64,000 nt of DNA, from assembly GCA_964458575.1 (NCBI GenBank), contig CAYWMD010000025.1, positions 26,091-90,090 of the forward strand, read 5' to 3'. Source of the stretch: CAYWMD01 sp964458575 (GTDB taxonomy: Bacteria > Verrucomicrobiota > Verrucomicrobiia > Limisphaerales > JADLHS01). Below, piece after piece: positions 54,798-63,354 of this stretch (position 1 is its first letter; each line of letters starts with the position of its first letter). The translations under genes and the position numbers were made by a program. The notes under the pieces are model-generated. The model was not told the origin of the DNA. It saw only the letters and a program-made list of their open reading frames with translations, and made no database searches.

Positions 54798-55355
54798 TCA
54801 GTCGTAGTACGGCTTCTGCGGCGGAGGTTTCTTCAGCAGTTTACGGACGAACCCAGCGAGCCGGCCTTTGGAATCCTGATGCGGCCCCGTCAACGATTCG
54901 CAATGCCCGCTGCACTCGGGGCAAAGGCGCATGATTTGCCCGCCTTGCCGCCGGAGAATGTGGATGCAGGCGCCGCAGAATCGCCGGTGGCATTGTTTGC
55001 AGACCATGGTGGCGACCGTCTCAGGGTGATTCACGCAGGCGCCGAGTTCACGTTCCGTCTTCAATACCGGCGCATCCTTCACCAACATGCACACGTCGCC
55101 CAGACGCAGGACGTGGCCGGATTCGAGCGGACATTCCTGCACCTGCTCGTCGTTGACAAACACCCCGTTCGAGGAGTCCATGTCGCGCACGCACATCCAG
55201 TGTTCGGTGAGGATGACTTCGGCGTGGAAGCGGGAAATGGAATGATGGTCGAGCTGAAAATCGTTTCGGGACGAACGGCCCAGCCGGTTCACACCGGGTT
55301 TGAGCTCGATGATCTCGGCGGTCATGCCGTCAGTTCTGATGACCAGTTTCGCCAT
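54798..55355 (-). CDS. FHA domain protein with zinc-finger
   Basis: 185 residues. N-terminal FHA domain (about 1-95): GVNRLGRSSRNDFQLDHHSISRFHAEVI, then DMDSSNGVFVNDEQV, the phosphothreonine-binding signature. A cysteine-rich module follows: CVNHPETVATMVCKQCHRRFCGACIHIL...LCPECSGHC, resembling a B-box-like zinc finger. It has a basic C-terminal tail. It is upstream of the pseudopilin genes on the same strand, possibly a signalling partner. Confidence 0.88.
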   Translation of the reverse strand: MAKLVIRTDGMTAEIIELKPGVNRLGRSSRNDFQLDHHSISRFHAEVILTEHWMCVRDMDSSNGVFVNDEQVQECPLESGHVLRLGDVCMLVKDAPVLKTERELGACVNHPETVATMVCKQCHRRFCGACIHILRRQGGQIMRLCPECSGHCESLTGPHQDSKGRLAGFVRKLLKKPPPQKPYYD

Positions 55356-55431
55356 GTCGTTGCCTGCAAATCAATCAGCCATGTTGTTTCACCCTTGATC
55401 TCCGGCTGTCAACGTTCAAATCATTGTCAAA

Positions 55432-56244
55432 ATGAAATTCGCAATTTGCAACGAAATTTATCAGAACTGGAAGATCGAGGACACCCTGGCCCACGCCGCC
55501 AGAATGGGTTACGCGGGCGTCGAAATCGCGCCGTTCACGCTCGCCAACTCGGTCAATGACATTCCCGCTGCCGAACGCCGCCGCATCCGCGACCTCGCGG
55601 CGCGGAACCATATCGCCATCGTGGGATTGCACTGGCTGCTGGTGAAACCGGAGGGGCTTTACCTCAACCACACGGATGCCGGCATCCGCGACCGCACGGC
55701 GAAATACTTCTGCGACATGGTGGATTGCTGCGCCGATTTCGGCGGGACGATCATGGTGGTTGGTTCACCCAAACAACGGAACCTCCTGCCGGGCGTCACG
55801 CGCCAACAGGCGTGGGATTGGACGGCGGCGACGTTTCGCGACCCGGTAAAACGCGCGGAGGACCGCGGCGTGACGGTTTGCTTCGAGCCGCTCGCGCCGG
55901 CGGAGACCAATTTCATCAACACGGCCGCCGCGGCCATCGAGTTTGTCAAACCGTTCAACTCGCCGCGGTTCAAAATCATCCTGGACGTGAAGGCGATGTG
56001 TTCGGAGTCCAAACCCATCCCGCAGATCATCCGCGAATCGTGGCCGCATTTCGCGCACTTCCATGTCAATGACAAGAACCTGAAGGGGCCGGGTTTTGGC
56101 GACGTGGATTATGTGCCGATTGTGGCCGCATTGAAGGAGGTTGGTTACGACGGCTACGCCTCGGTGGAGGTTTTCAAGTTTGAGGACGGGCCGGAAGTGA
56201 TTGCCGGCAAGAGCATCGAGTATTTGAAGCGGGTGTTCGCATAA
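55432..56244 (+). CDS. Sugar phosphate isomerase/epimerase-like TIM-barrel protein
   Basis: 270-residue AP-endonuclease-2-type barrel without signal peptide, so cytoplasmic. Seen: ARMGYAGVEIAPFTLAN, GLHWLLVKPEG, GGTIMVVGSPKQRN, CFEPLAPAETNFINT (metal-ligand Glu), KIILDVKAMCSES, and FAHFHVNDKNLKGPGFGDVDYVP. Related to hydroxypyruvate isomerase or tagatose-epimerase-like proteins. Substrate unknown. Precedes purC on the same strand with about 190 bp between. Confidence 0.88.
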   Translation: MKFAICNEIYQNWKIEDTLAHAARMGYAGVEIAPFTLANSVNDIPAAERRRIRDLAARNHIAIVGLHWLLVKPEGLYLNHTDAGIRDRTAKYFCDMVDCCADFGGTIMVVGSPKQRNLLPGVTRQQAWDWTAATFRDPVKRAEDRGVTVCFEPLAPAETNFINTAAAAIEFVKPFNSPRFKIILDVKAMCSESKPIPQIIRESWPHFAHFHVNDKNLKGPGFGDVDYVPIVAALKEVGYDGYASVEVFKFEDGPEVIAGKSIEYLKRVFA

Positions 56245-56436
56245 AGCCGGAGCGCGGTCGTCCCGGCCGCAGCATGGCGGGATGGGATGGCGCGCTCGGT
56301 TTTGCAATGCATGTTCCAATTTGGACGCCTGCGGGTGAGCACGCCCCTTCCGGAGCAGAGCTTGGCACGCTGTGATTGATGGCTGCAGCCGCTTTTTGAA
56401 CTTTTAACCTGGTGTTTTGAGCCTCATACTCTGCGC

Positions 56437-57351
56437 ATGGCAAACACTAGCGACAACACCCTGCTTTCATTGGATCTGCCCGGCGTCAAGAAACTCCGCA
56501 GCGGCAAGGTCCGCGAACTCTTCGACTTGGGCGACCGCTACCTGATGGTTGCGAGCGACCGCATCTCCGCGTTCGACGTCATCATGCCCAACGGCATTCC
56601 GCGCAAGGGCGAGGTGCTGACGCAGATTTCGCATTTCTGGTTCGAGAAATTTTCGAACCTGGTGCCGAACCATCTGCTCGTGCCCGCCGGCCAGCCGCTG
56701 GGCATTCCCGCCCTCGCCGGTCTTCCGCCGGCGCTGCAGGCCGACCTCACCCGGCGGAGCATGGTTGTAAAGAAAGCCAAACCCCTGGCGATCGAGTGTG
56801 TCGTGCGCGGCTACGTCGTCGGCTCCGGATGGAAGGATTACCAGAAGACCGGCGCCATTTGCGGGATCAAACTGCCGGCGGGTCTCAAGGAGTCCTCCGA
56901 ACTGGCCGGGCCGATCTTTACGCCTGCCACCAAGGCCGAAACCGGCCACGACGAAAATATTTCTTTCGACGAAGCCTGCAAAATCACCGGCCCGGATATC
57001 GCGAAACAGGCGCGCGACCTGAGCCTGAAGATTTACCACGCGGCCCGCGATTACGCCCGGCAGCGGGGAATCATCATCGCGGACACGAAATTCGAGTTCG
57101 GGATGTTCGACGGCAAACTCATCCTGATTGACGAGGTGCTGACGCCCGACTCGTCGCGGTTCTGGCCGGCCGATCAATACGCGCCCGGCAAAAGCCAGCC
57201 GAGCTTCGACAAGCAATTCGTCCGCGACTATCTCGAAACCCTCGATTGGAACAAGACCCCGCCCGGACCGAAGCTCCCCGCCGAGGTCGTGGCCCGGACC
57301 ACGGCGAAATATCTTGAAGCATACGAAAAACTGACCGGGCGCAAGCTTTGA
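56437..57351 (+). CDS. purC: Phosphoribosylaminoimidazole-succinocarboxamide synthase
   Basis: SAICAR synthase of purine synthesis. 304 residues: LRSGKVRELFDLGDRYLMVASDRISAFD, NGIPRKGEVLTQIS, ECVVRGYVVGSGWKDYQKTG, TKAETGHDENISF, ADTKFEFGMFDG, LIDEVLTPDSSRFWP. The length and the SGWKDYQKTG region fit the long, eukaryote/cyanobacterial-like form of PurC. Its stop codon TGA overlaps the ATG of the following fusion gene (TGATG). Confidence 0.96.
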   Translation: MANTSDNTLLSLDLPGVKKLRSGKVRELFDLGDRYLMVASDRISAFDVIMPNGIPRKGEVLTQISHFWFEKFSNLVPNHLLVPAGQPLGIPALAGLPPALQADLTRRSMVVKKAKPLAIECVVRGYVVGSGWKDYQKTGAICGIKLPAGLKESSELAGPIFTPATKAETGHDENISFDEACKITGPDIAKQARDLSLKIYHAARDYARQRGIIIADTKFEFGMFDGKLILIDEVLTPDSSRFWPADQYAPGKSQPSFDKQFVRDYLETLDWNKTPPGPKLPAEVVARTTAKYLEAYEKLTGRKL

Positions 57352-58595
57352 TGCCTCGCAAACCTGCCAAGCCGGCGCAAACCCCGCTGCGCGGAAAAAG
57401 AATCGTTCTTCGCCCGCCACGGGCCGCCGATTTTTCGGAGTATGCGCGGTTGATCAAAACGAGCGCCAAGACGTATCGTGGTCTGCTCCCCCCCTTCAAA
57501 GGTAAAAAGCAATTTGACGACTATCTCGACAATTGCCACCGGGAGGATTTCTTTGGTTTTTTGATCTGCCGCCGCGAGGACGGCACGATCGTGGGCAACA
57601 TCAACCTGTTTAACATTGTCCATCGCAGCGTGCGGAGCGCGATCACCGGATATTTTGTCGGCGCGCCCTTTGCCCGGCGCGGCTATGCCACGGAAGCGTT
57701 GCAACTGCTGCTGCGTTTCGCGTTCAGGAAGTTGAGACTCCATCGGATCGAAGCGAGCATTCAGCCGCATAACCGGCCTTCCCTCGCTTTGGTGAAGCGG
57801 GCGGGCTTCGTGCTTGAAGGATATTCCCCCCGGCTGGTCAAGATCGGCGGGCAATGGCGCGACCACCAACGCTGGGCGATTCTGTCGGAAGATTGGCAGC
57901 CGCGGCGGGCGATGGCGAGACTGGCGGACGGTTCACCAAAAAAAAGCGTTGACGTTCCCGCGCCTTCCTCGAGTCATCCCCGCTGGTTGCAGTGGAGCAC
58001 GCGCTTGCAGGCCATCGCGCAAAACGGACTGACCTACGGCCGGGACCGGTTCGATCTCGAGCGGTACTCGGCTGTCCGCGAGCTGGCGGCGGAGATGCTG
58101 GCCACCGGCGCGGGTGAGGACATCACGGTGGTCCGCGAGCTCATCAGCCGCGACAGCGGTTACGCGACGCCGAAGGTGGATGTGCGCGGCGTCGTGTTCC
58201 GGGAGGGCAAGTTGTTGCTGGTGCGGGAGACCTCGGACGGTGCCTGGGCCCTGCCGGGCGGCTGGGCTGACGTGGGCGAGTCGCCGGCGGAGAATGTGGT
58301 CCGGGAAATTCGCGAGGAGGCGGGTTTTGAAACGCGGGCGGAAAAAATCCTGGCGGTGTTCGACCGGGCCAAACATCCGCACGCGCCGCCGCTCCCGTTT
58401 CACGTTTACAAGATTTTCATTCTCTGCAAGCTGGTGAGCGGGACCGCCACGCCAAGCCACGAGACGGACGCCGTGAAGTTTTTTGGCGAAGACGAACTCC
58501 CCACGCCTTCGCTGACGCGCGTTACGGCGGGGCAGTTGCGCCGGTTGTTTGAACATCACCGGCATCCGGAACTTCCCACCGATTTCGACGTGTAA
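57351..58595 (+). CDS. GNAT acetyltransferase - Nudix hydrolase fusion protein
   Basis: 414 residues. N-terminal part (about 15-190): RimJ/RimL-type GNAT acetyltransferase with RIVLRPPRAADFSEY, GNINLFNIVHRSVRSAITGYFVGAPFARRGYATEAL (acetyl-CoA loop), HNRPSLALVKRAGFVLEG. C-terminal part (about 205-395): NUDIX-N motif RLQAIAQNGLTYGRDRFDLERY followed by the Nudix box in GGWADVGESPAENVVREIREEAGF (G-x5-E-x7-REUxEExGU). The second half resembles ADP-ribose/X-linked nucleotide diphosphatases. ATG 57351 overlaps the purC stop. Each half is complete, so it is a true fusion. Confidence 0.9.
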   Translation: MPRKPAKPAQTPLRGKRIVLRPPRAADFSEYARLIKTSAKTYRGLLPPFKGKKQFDDYLDNCHREDFFGFLICRREDGTIVGNINLFNIVHRSVRSAITGYFVGAPFARRGYATEALQLLLRFAFRKLRLHRIEASIQPHNRPSLALVKRAGFVLEGYSPRLVKIGGQWRDHQRWAILSEDWQPRRAMARLADGSPKKSVDVPAPSSSHPRWLQWSTRLQAIAQNGLTYGRDRFDLERYSAVRELAAEMLATGAGEDITVVRELISRDSGYATPKVDVRGVVFREGKLLLVRETSDGAWALPGGWADVGESPAENVVREIREEAGFETRAEKILAVFDRAKHPHAPPLPFHVYKIFILCKLVSGTATPSHETDAVKFFGEDELPTPSLTRVTAGQLRRLFEHHRHPELPTDFDV

Positions 58596-58608
58596 TCGGA
58601 CTGCGACT

Positions 58609-59595
58609 GTGCAAACCCTCGTCGAAGACTTCTTGCAATACCTCCGCCACGAGCGCGGGCAGGCGGACAACACGGCCAGAACCTACGCGGCACTGCTCGG
58701 CCGGTTCGTCGCTTGGGCCGGGAAACAAGGGTTGACGGATTGGAAGTCGGTGGAGCTTCGGCATCTCATGTCCTTTCTTCAGCACGAGCGCGAGCGGAAT
58801 TTGTTGCCGGTGGGGCGAGCGTCCTCGCGAGCCGGAAGTACTGAAATGGATCACGGCGGCCCGTCCGGCGCCTCGCCCCACCGAAGTTCCGTGCGCCGGT
58901 TGAGCAGCGAGAGCGTGTATCTCGAAATCGCCGCCCTCCGGGCGTTCTATCGGTTCGCGGAGAATGAGAAATTTCTGCCGGCCAACGTCGCGGAAAATCT
59001 TTCACTGCCCCGACGCTGGAAGCGGCTGCCCAAGGCGCTGACGAATCAGGAAATTGACAAACTGCTCACACCGGAGAAGCCGGAGTCGCCACAAAGTCTC
59101 TGCGACCAGGCGATTCTTGAACTCGCCTACGCTTCAGGTTTGCGCCTGTCGGAACTACGCCATCTGCGGCTCGAACAACTCCATCTCGATGCCGGATTCA
59201 TCAACGTCATCGGCAAGGGCAACAAGGAACGCGTCGTGCCGGTCGGGCGCAAGGCGGTTGAAGCTCTGCATCGTTACATTGACGCAGGCCGGCCCAAGCT
59301 GATCACGCCGCGTTCACCCGCGAACGTTTTTCTCACGAAGCGCGGAACCCCGTTTGCCGCGGTGACGTTGTGGTTGCATATCAAAGGTCGTGTTCGCCGC
59401 GCCGGCGTGGAGCGCAACGTGACGCCCCACATGCTGCGGCACAGTTTCGCCACGCATTTGCTCGAACACGGCGCCGACCTGCGGGTGATTCAGGAGTTGC
59501 TGGGCCACGCGAGCATCGGCACGACGGAGATTTACACGCACGTCAGCGGCAACCGGCTGCGGGATATTCACCGGAAATTTCATCCGCGACCTTGA
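58609..59595 (+). CDS. xerC: Tyrosine recombinase XerC/XerD with in-frame repeat insert
   Basis: 328 residues from GTG 58609. Resolves chromosome dimers at dif with its partner. Catalytic residues seen: Arg in GLRLSELRHLR, Lys in GKGNKERVVPVG, and the box HMLRHSFATHLLEHGADLRVIQELLGHASIGTTEIYTHV (His, Arg, His, Tyr). The N-terminal SAM-like domain has HERERNLLP followed by about 25 residues absent from other members (about 67-91, from the repeat 58809-58882), then SSESVYLEIAALRAFYRF. Whether XerC or XerD cannot be decided by eye. Confidence 0.93.
   Translation: MQTLVEDFLQYLRHERGQADNTARTYAALLGRFVAWAGKQGLTDWKSVELRHLMSFLQHERERNLLPVGRASSRAGSTEMDHGGPSGASPHRSSVRRLSSESVYLEIAALRAFYRFAENEKFLPANVAENLSLPRRWKRLPKALTNQEIDKLLTPEKPESPQSLCDQAILELAYASGLRLSELRHLRLEQLHLDAGFINVIGKGNKERVVPVGRKAVEALHRYIDAGRPKLITPRSPANVFLTKRGTPFAAVTLWLHIKGRVRRAGVERNVTPHMLRHSFATHLLEHGADLRVIQELLGHASIGTTEIYTHVSGNRLRDIHRKFHPRP
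58809..58882. repeat. Palindromic repeat inserted in frame in xerC
   Basis: Terminal arms at 58809-58819 and 58872-58882 are perfect 11-nt reverse complements; the interior contains further self-complementary G/C-rich sequence. It adds about 25 residues to the recombinase between its N-terminal domain helices. Confidence 0.8.
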
Positions 59596-59600
59596 ACTCG

Positions 59601-59659
59601 GTGGCTGCGACGTGAGTCCGCGGCCATATTTCGAGCCGCGCTCTCACGAGCGCAGCCAC
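59601..59659. repeat. Inverted repeat between xerC and the Dabb gene
   Basis: Arms at 59601-59623 and 59636-59659 are imperfect reverse complements. It lies between convergent stop codons and probably terminates transcription in both directions. Confidence 0.7.
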
Positions 59660-59660
59660 G

Positions 59661-59969
59661 TCACTCGAAATCGTAAACCACAACCTTCTGGCACGTGCGC
59701 TTGAAAACCTTTTCGACGAATTCCACGTGCAGTGGATGCGTTTGGTAATCGTCCTGCGCCTGTTTGCTGGGGAAAACCAGGTTCAACGCGACCTGGTAGG
59801 TTTGGTCCACCACCGGACGATGGCTGCCCACCATTTTGCCGACGTGAAATTGCAGCACGCCAGGGATGGGTTTGAGATATTGGTTCGCGCCGGCAATGAG
59901 TTCATCGGCGGCTTTGGGCTGTGCCGGGTCGGTCCAGAAAATGACAACGTGTGAAAACATGCCCGGCAT
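59661..59969 (-). CDS. Stress-responsive alpha-beta barrel (Dabb) domain protein
   Basis: 102 residues. MFSHVVIFWTDPAQPKAADEL, PGVLQFHVGKMV, and LVFPSKQAQDDYQTHPLHVEFVEKVF with the final VVYDFE are typical of the dimeric Dabb fold. Function is unknown; such proteins act as small binding or lyase-like units. The first ATG at 59969 or the one at 59960 are both possible starts. Confidence 0.9.
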   Translation of the reverse strand: MPGMFSHVVIFWTDPAQPKAADELIAGANQYLKPIPGVLQFHVGKMVGSHRPVVDQTYQVALNLVFPSKQAQDDYQTHPLHVEFVEKVFKRTCQKVVVYDFE

Positions 59970-59996
59970 TTTGACGACGGAAAGCCCGTGCGCAAA

Positions 59997-61460
59997 TCAT
60001 TTCACGCCGGCGAATAAAGCCATGACCGCATCGAACACCTTGGGCGCGGCCTCGATTTCCAGACAACTCGAACGCGCCCGCCACGTTTCGTAACCGCCGA
60101 GTCTATGCTGTTCCACCGTGGGGAGATAGCCGTGGCATCCGTTGGCCAGCCCGATGGTGAACGTTTGGCGCAACGGACTCTTTGCCTTGATGGCCAGTCC
60201 GATTTCGACGAAGACCTCGCAGGGAATCGCCGCGATGCCCAAGTCGCCGATGCGCATGGTCTGGAGAATGACCGGAATTTGTTTTGGGTATTCGCTCAAC
60301 AACACCGTTTCCCGGGCATAAACCTCCTCCGGGCTGCGCAGGGCTCGTCCCTTCGCGCCGGCGAGGATTTTTTCGGCCCGCGCCAATTCGGCGGTGTCCG
60401 GATGCCGGATGCCCAGGGTGACTTTGTTTTCCGCTACGCCAAGTGAAGTTGTTTCCTGGAACTTGAGCGTCTGATAAACGCGTTGCACTTCCTTCGCCAC
60501 AACGTCGGCCACAAAGTTGACCTGCTCGTACGGCTTTTGCGCAGGTCGTTGCTGGCGAAAGTTGATGTTGTTGATGTCGCCGCTCGCGCCGTTGGCCAGC
60601 AACGCGACGAACGGCGAGTCTTGATGATTTGCGCCGAGCAATTCCCCGATACGGGTGCAAAACGCGCCAAAGTAATCCGCCGAGATTTCCGAATCGCGGC
60701 CCGTGCCGACATAGTGCAACGAATAACTCGCGAGCAGTGCCATCGGTCGGCCCTCGGGTGATTGCACGGCCAGAATCGAAACGTCCGGATCCGTTGGCCC
60801 GGCGGGTTCGACGAGGTTCGGGCTTGCGATCGGCGGATTCATCTTCACCAGGTCGTTGGTGCCGCCCAACGGACTGGGCGGAATGTCGCCGGGCTTCATT
60901 TTCCAACGGCGATTGAACACCTGATCGGGAACTTGACCAACACCCCATGCGACTTTTGCGGGGGCAAGCTGGTTGATCGCCCGCTCGACGCCATCGGCGA
61001 TGCGCGTGACGAGAAAGTCAGAATACGCCTGGTCCGCTTCGCTTTGGAAAATCGCCATGCACGTCGGCGCGGTGTGCGTGTGCGTGGCGGAAATCAGCAC
61101 ATGACTGCCGGGCAACCCGGTTCGTTCCTGGATGCGCTGCCTCGCCGCCTCCACCACTGGGCGCGGAATCATGCAACTGTCACACACCACAATCGCCAGT
61201 CGTGTCGGGCCATCGTCCAGTACCAGGCAGCGCGCATGCAACTCGTCGTGGATGTTTTTGGCCACGCGGTCGTTGAAGTAGCCGTTGATGGAGATGCCCA
61301 ATCGCGGCGTGATGTTGCTCGTTGCGGCGCCGGCGCGGAACTGGCCCGGCTTGGCATTCGTTGTCACCTTTGGCTCATCGGATTCGCCCCACCCCGCCAG
61401 GGCGGAGGCGCAAAGCAGCAAGACCACCAACAAAGCGACAACGAATGTGGAGGAAAGCAT
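59997..61460 (-). CDS. Exported neutral/alkaline ceramidase-like protein
   Basis: 487 residues with a signal peptide (MLSSTFVVALLVVLLLCASALA). The family has RAGAATSNITPRLGISINGYF, LHARCLVLDDG, LISATHTHTAP (zinc-ligand His pair), LLANGASGDINNINF and CEVFVEIG. These match the neutral/alkaline non-lysosomal ceramidase N-terminal domain family, common in Planctomycetota and Verrucomicrobiota. The C-terminal domain of true ceramidases is missing, so the amide substrate is uncertain. Periplasmic or secreted. Confidence 0.9.
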   Translation of the reverse strand: MLSSTFVVALLVVLLLCASALAGWGESDEPKVTTNAKPGQFRAGAATSNITPRLGISINGYFNDRVAKNIHDELHARCLVLDDGPTRLAIVVCDSCMIPRPVVEAARQRIQERTGLPGSHVLISATHTHTAPTCMAIFQSEADQAYSDFLVTRIADGVERAINQLAPAKVAWGVGQVPDQVFNRRWKMKPGDIPPSPLGGTNDLVKMNPPIASPNLVEPAGPTDPDVSILAVQSPEGRPMALLASYSLHYVGTGRDSEISADYFGAFCTRIGELLGANHQDSPFVALLANGASGDINNINFRQQRPAQKPYEQVNFVADVVAKEVQRVYQTLKFQETTSLGVAENKVTLGIRHPDTAELARAEKILAGAKGRALRSPEEVYARETVLLSEYPKQIPVILQTMRIGDLGIAAIPCEVFVEIGLAIKAKSPLRQTFTIGLANGCHGYLPTVEQHRLGGYETWRARSSCLEIEAAPKVFDAVMALFAGVK

Positions 61461-61506
61461 ATAATTGGCGGCTTTAGGCGAACGATTCTAGATATAGTAT
61501 CTGGCA

Positions 61507-61578
61507 CGGAGCGCCGAGCGCCGCCTCGGCCAGTTTCAAGGCTTTGTCCATCGAGCCGAGACGGCGCTCGGCGCTCCG
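61507..61578. repeat. R7 inverted repeat (24-nt arms, one mismatch)
   Basis: Arms at 61507-61530 and 61555-61578 are reverse complements except at one base. Upstream of the ceramidase-like gene and downstream of a small ABM-like gene. Confidence 0.85.
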
Positions 61579-61636
61579 ATCCCCAGTTACTTCACGTCGC
61601 ACGCCGCCGGTTGTCAAGACGTGAAGCGGCGCGCGT

Positions 61637-61924
61637 TTACCGCACGCTCAAATCTTCCATCTTGCCCCAGAACGAAATCTGCGGCTTGCCGACCACGCCG
61701 CACTTCTTCATCTCTTTCCGCAGTTTCGCGGACCGGAGGAACTTCTTCATGCCCGCCTCGGTTTTCCACTCGCACCACAGGAGCAGATCGTTCGGGCTTT
61801 TCTCGTTGCGGCAGACGAAAAAACACTTCTCGCCGTGTTCTTTGCGCCATTTGGCGTGCGAATTCACCGCGCGTTTCCACTTCGCGTAATTGCCGACCTT
61901 ATGACGAATCAAGCTGTAAGCCAT
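61637..61924 (-). CDS. Small alpha-beta barrel protein (ABM-like)
   Basis: 95 residues. MAYSLIRHKVGNYAKWKRAV, LLLWCEWKTEAGMKKFLRSAKLRKEMKKCGVVGKP fit the dimeric alpha-beta barrel superfamily with antibiotic-biosynthesis monooxygenase-like topology. No catalytic residues recognised; function unknown. Confidence 0.75.
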   Translation of the reverse strand: MAYSLIRHKVGNYAKWKRAVNSHAKWRKEHGEKCFFVCRNEKSPNDLLLWCEWKTEAGMKKFLRSAKLRKEMKKCGVVGKPQISFWGKMEDLSVR

Positions 61925-62240
61925 ACGATTTCTTTCTCAAACGGGTTTCTCACATCACGCAACCACGAATGAACGGCGAACACGCCGTTTCAGAAGGTGA
62001 CGGGCCCAAAGTAAACTTGGGGTTGCGTCTTGTCGAACCGAAGATGATTTGCTTTTGCCCGTGCTCGCCGGGCTGGAAGCAGCGAATGGAGAGCTTCCGC
62101 CTTTGCTCAAACACGTTTGGCAATGGTTGGGGGACCAAAACTATATTGGACAAGCTTCCACGCTCGAAATAGGATGACTTCATGAAAAAGGATAGGCGAA
62201 ACTTTGCGCCGTTCATTTGAGTTTTGACCACATCGAGCGC
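61925..62240. other. Intergenic region with repetitive fragments
   Basis: 316 bp. A short AACCACGAAT-type motif occurs near 61960. Open frames on both strands (to 93 codons) look repeat-derived rather than coding. Confidence 0.4.
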
Positions 62241-62714
62241 ATGAAGCCTAGAATTATATTGGGTTCATTGGCGTTGGTCGCGCTGCTAGTCGGATGTTAC
62301 ACTTACCCCAAACCACCCCACCTTCCGAAGCTTGGTATCTTGAGCGATGCGCCTGATGGATTTTACGTCGCAACTACAAATACCGTTTCGGGCTATACGT
62401 GTCGCTTTTATAGGAGCCTCGGTTCTAAGAAGAAATTCGATCGGAATACCTTTCGTATCCAGAGGAGCATCTTCGCGCCTGAGCATATCGTCATATTTTC
62501 TCCTTGCAGCCAGACATATGTTATGCAAGTCAGTGGTCGTGTCACTGAGGAGATGTTCGATTTGTTTCGCATTATCTTTGTCGCAGACCATGAAGCATTT
62601 TTCGGAGACGGAAGGCGGATCGGTTCATCCGCGACAGTCACTTTGGTGCTGTCTAGTCGCAAAGAGGCAGACATGGTAAAGTCTGCGATGAGCAAGCATT
62701 ACTCATTGCCGTAA
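62241..62714 (+). CDS. Small lipoprotein of unknown function
   Basis: 157 residues from ATG 62241. Lipoprotein signal MKPRIILGSLALVALLVGC (Cys19). The mature part is beta-rich with two later Cys. G+C is visibly lower than its neighbours, suggesting acquisition. It is unrecognised, lies next to a nucleotidyltransferase cassette and a gene fragment, and may belong to the same accessory patch. Confidence 0.75.
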   Translation: MKPRIILGSLALVALLVGCYTYPKPPHLPKLGILSDAPDGFYVATTNTVSGYTCRFYRSLGSKKKFDRNTFRIQRSIFAPEHIVIFSPCSQTYVMQVSGRVTEEMFDLFRIIFVADHEAFFGDGRRIGSSATVTLVLSSRKEADMVKSAMSKHYSLP

Positions 62715-62764
62715 GGATGGGCCTAAGACGAGGATGGCGGAGGTTGGACAGCTCCTGCCCGGGC

Positions 62765-62856
62765 TTATTTAACTTCTCCGATCAGGTTCTCCAACCGCCG
62801 CCCGTATTCGACGTAATTTTTCTTCGTCACGTCATCATTGGTTTTCGAGTCTCCGA
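62765..62856 (-). pseudogene. Orphan copy of the TIM-barrel gene 3' end
   Basis: The reading frame SKTNDDVTKKNYVEYGRRLE followed by NLIGEVK and a stop matches the C terminus of the TIM-barrel gene at 63532 (QSKTSNDDATKKNYVEYGQR, then LEKLIGAIKQANRQ), one codon shorter and about 75-80% identical in DNA. No upstream barrel sequence exists; instead the nucleotidyltransferase gene follows. Remnant of the resident gene's end. Confidence 0.8.
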
Positions 62857-62859
62857 GAT

Positions 62860-63354
62860 TCAGCGCGGTCGTTCGCCTTCGCGGGCGAGGATGTCGCGCA
62901 TTGCCTGCACGTCGAGTTTGTCCTTGTCCCGCCACGAGTCCTGCTTGAGAAAAATGAGGTCGGCCGGCGCCAGATACGGCAGGCGGATGCTGCCGGTTTC
63001 CAAATACCGCAAGCGCGGACGAAAGTCATCGAGCGACCGGCCGCGCATCCGCGTGAAGATGTCCAAGTCAAACTCCTCCGTCACGCGAATCGAGCCTTCC
63101 GGGAAAACAAAGTCCTCCGGCTTGAGTTCGCGCGCCCAGCCCTCGCCCCAGTTCGCGAGACACGCCAGCAGTCGGCGGAGGTTGTCCGGCGCATCCTGGA
63201 CAAGGATGTCGGCATCGAGAGTCAGGCGCGGATAGCCGTTGAAGATGACCGCGAGGCCGCCGACTACCGCGAAATCAACGCGGCTGGCGGCGAGGGCGAC
63301 CAACAGCTTTTCGAATCGGGAAGTAATCTCCCTCGGTTCTGGCGAGTGCTCCAT
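62860..63354 (-). CDS. Nucleotidyltransferase-fold protein (DUF6036/AbiEii-like)
   Basis: 164 residues from ATG 63354. LAASRVDFAVVGGLAVIFNG, then YPRLTLDADILV with Asp47 and Asp49, and a later EFDLDIFTRM carrying the third acidic residue; this is the same fold as the cassette protein at 39148 but only distantly similar. The C terminus APADLIFLKQDSWRDKDKLDVQ matches the metal-site lysine region. Embedded between an intact TIM-barrel gene and its orphan 3' end. Probably toxin-like or an orphan nucleotidyltransferase. Confidence 0.75.
   Translation of the reverse strand: MEHSPEPREITSRFEKLLVALAASRVDFAVVGGLAVIFNGYPRLTLDADILVQDAPDNLRRLLACLANWGEGWARELKPEDFVFPEGSIRVTEEFDLDIFTRMRGRSLDDFRPRLRYLETGSIRLPYLAPADLIFLKQDSWRDKDKLDVQAMRDILAREGERPR

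Noticed and set aside
61950..62231. 93-codon leftward open frame upstream of the lipoprotein
   Set aside because: It reads across repeat-like DNA and has no recognisable protein features; the reverse strand is equally open.
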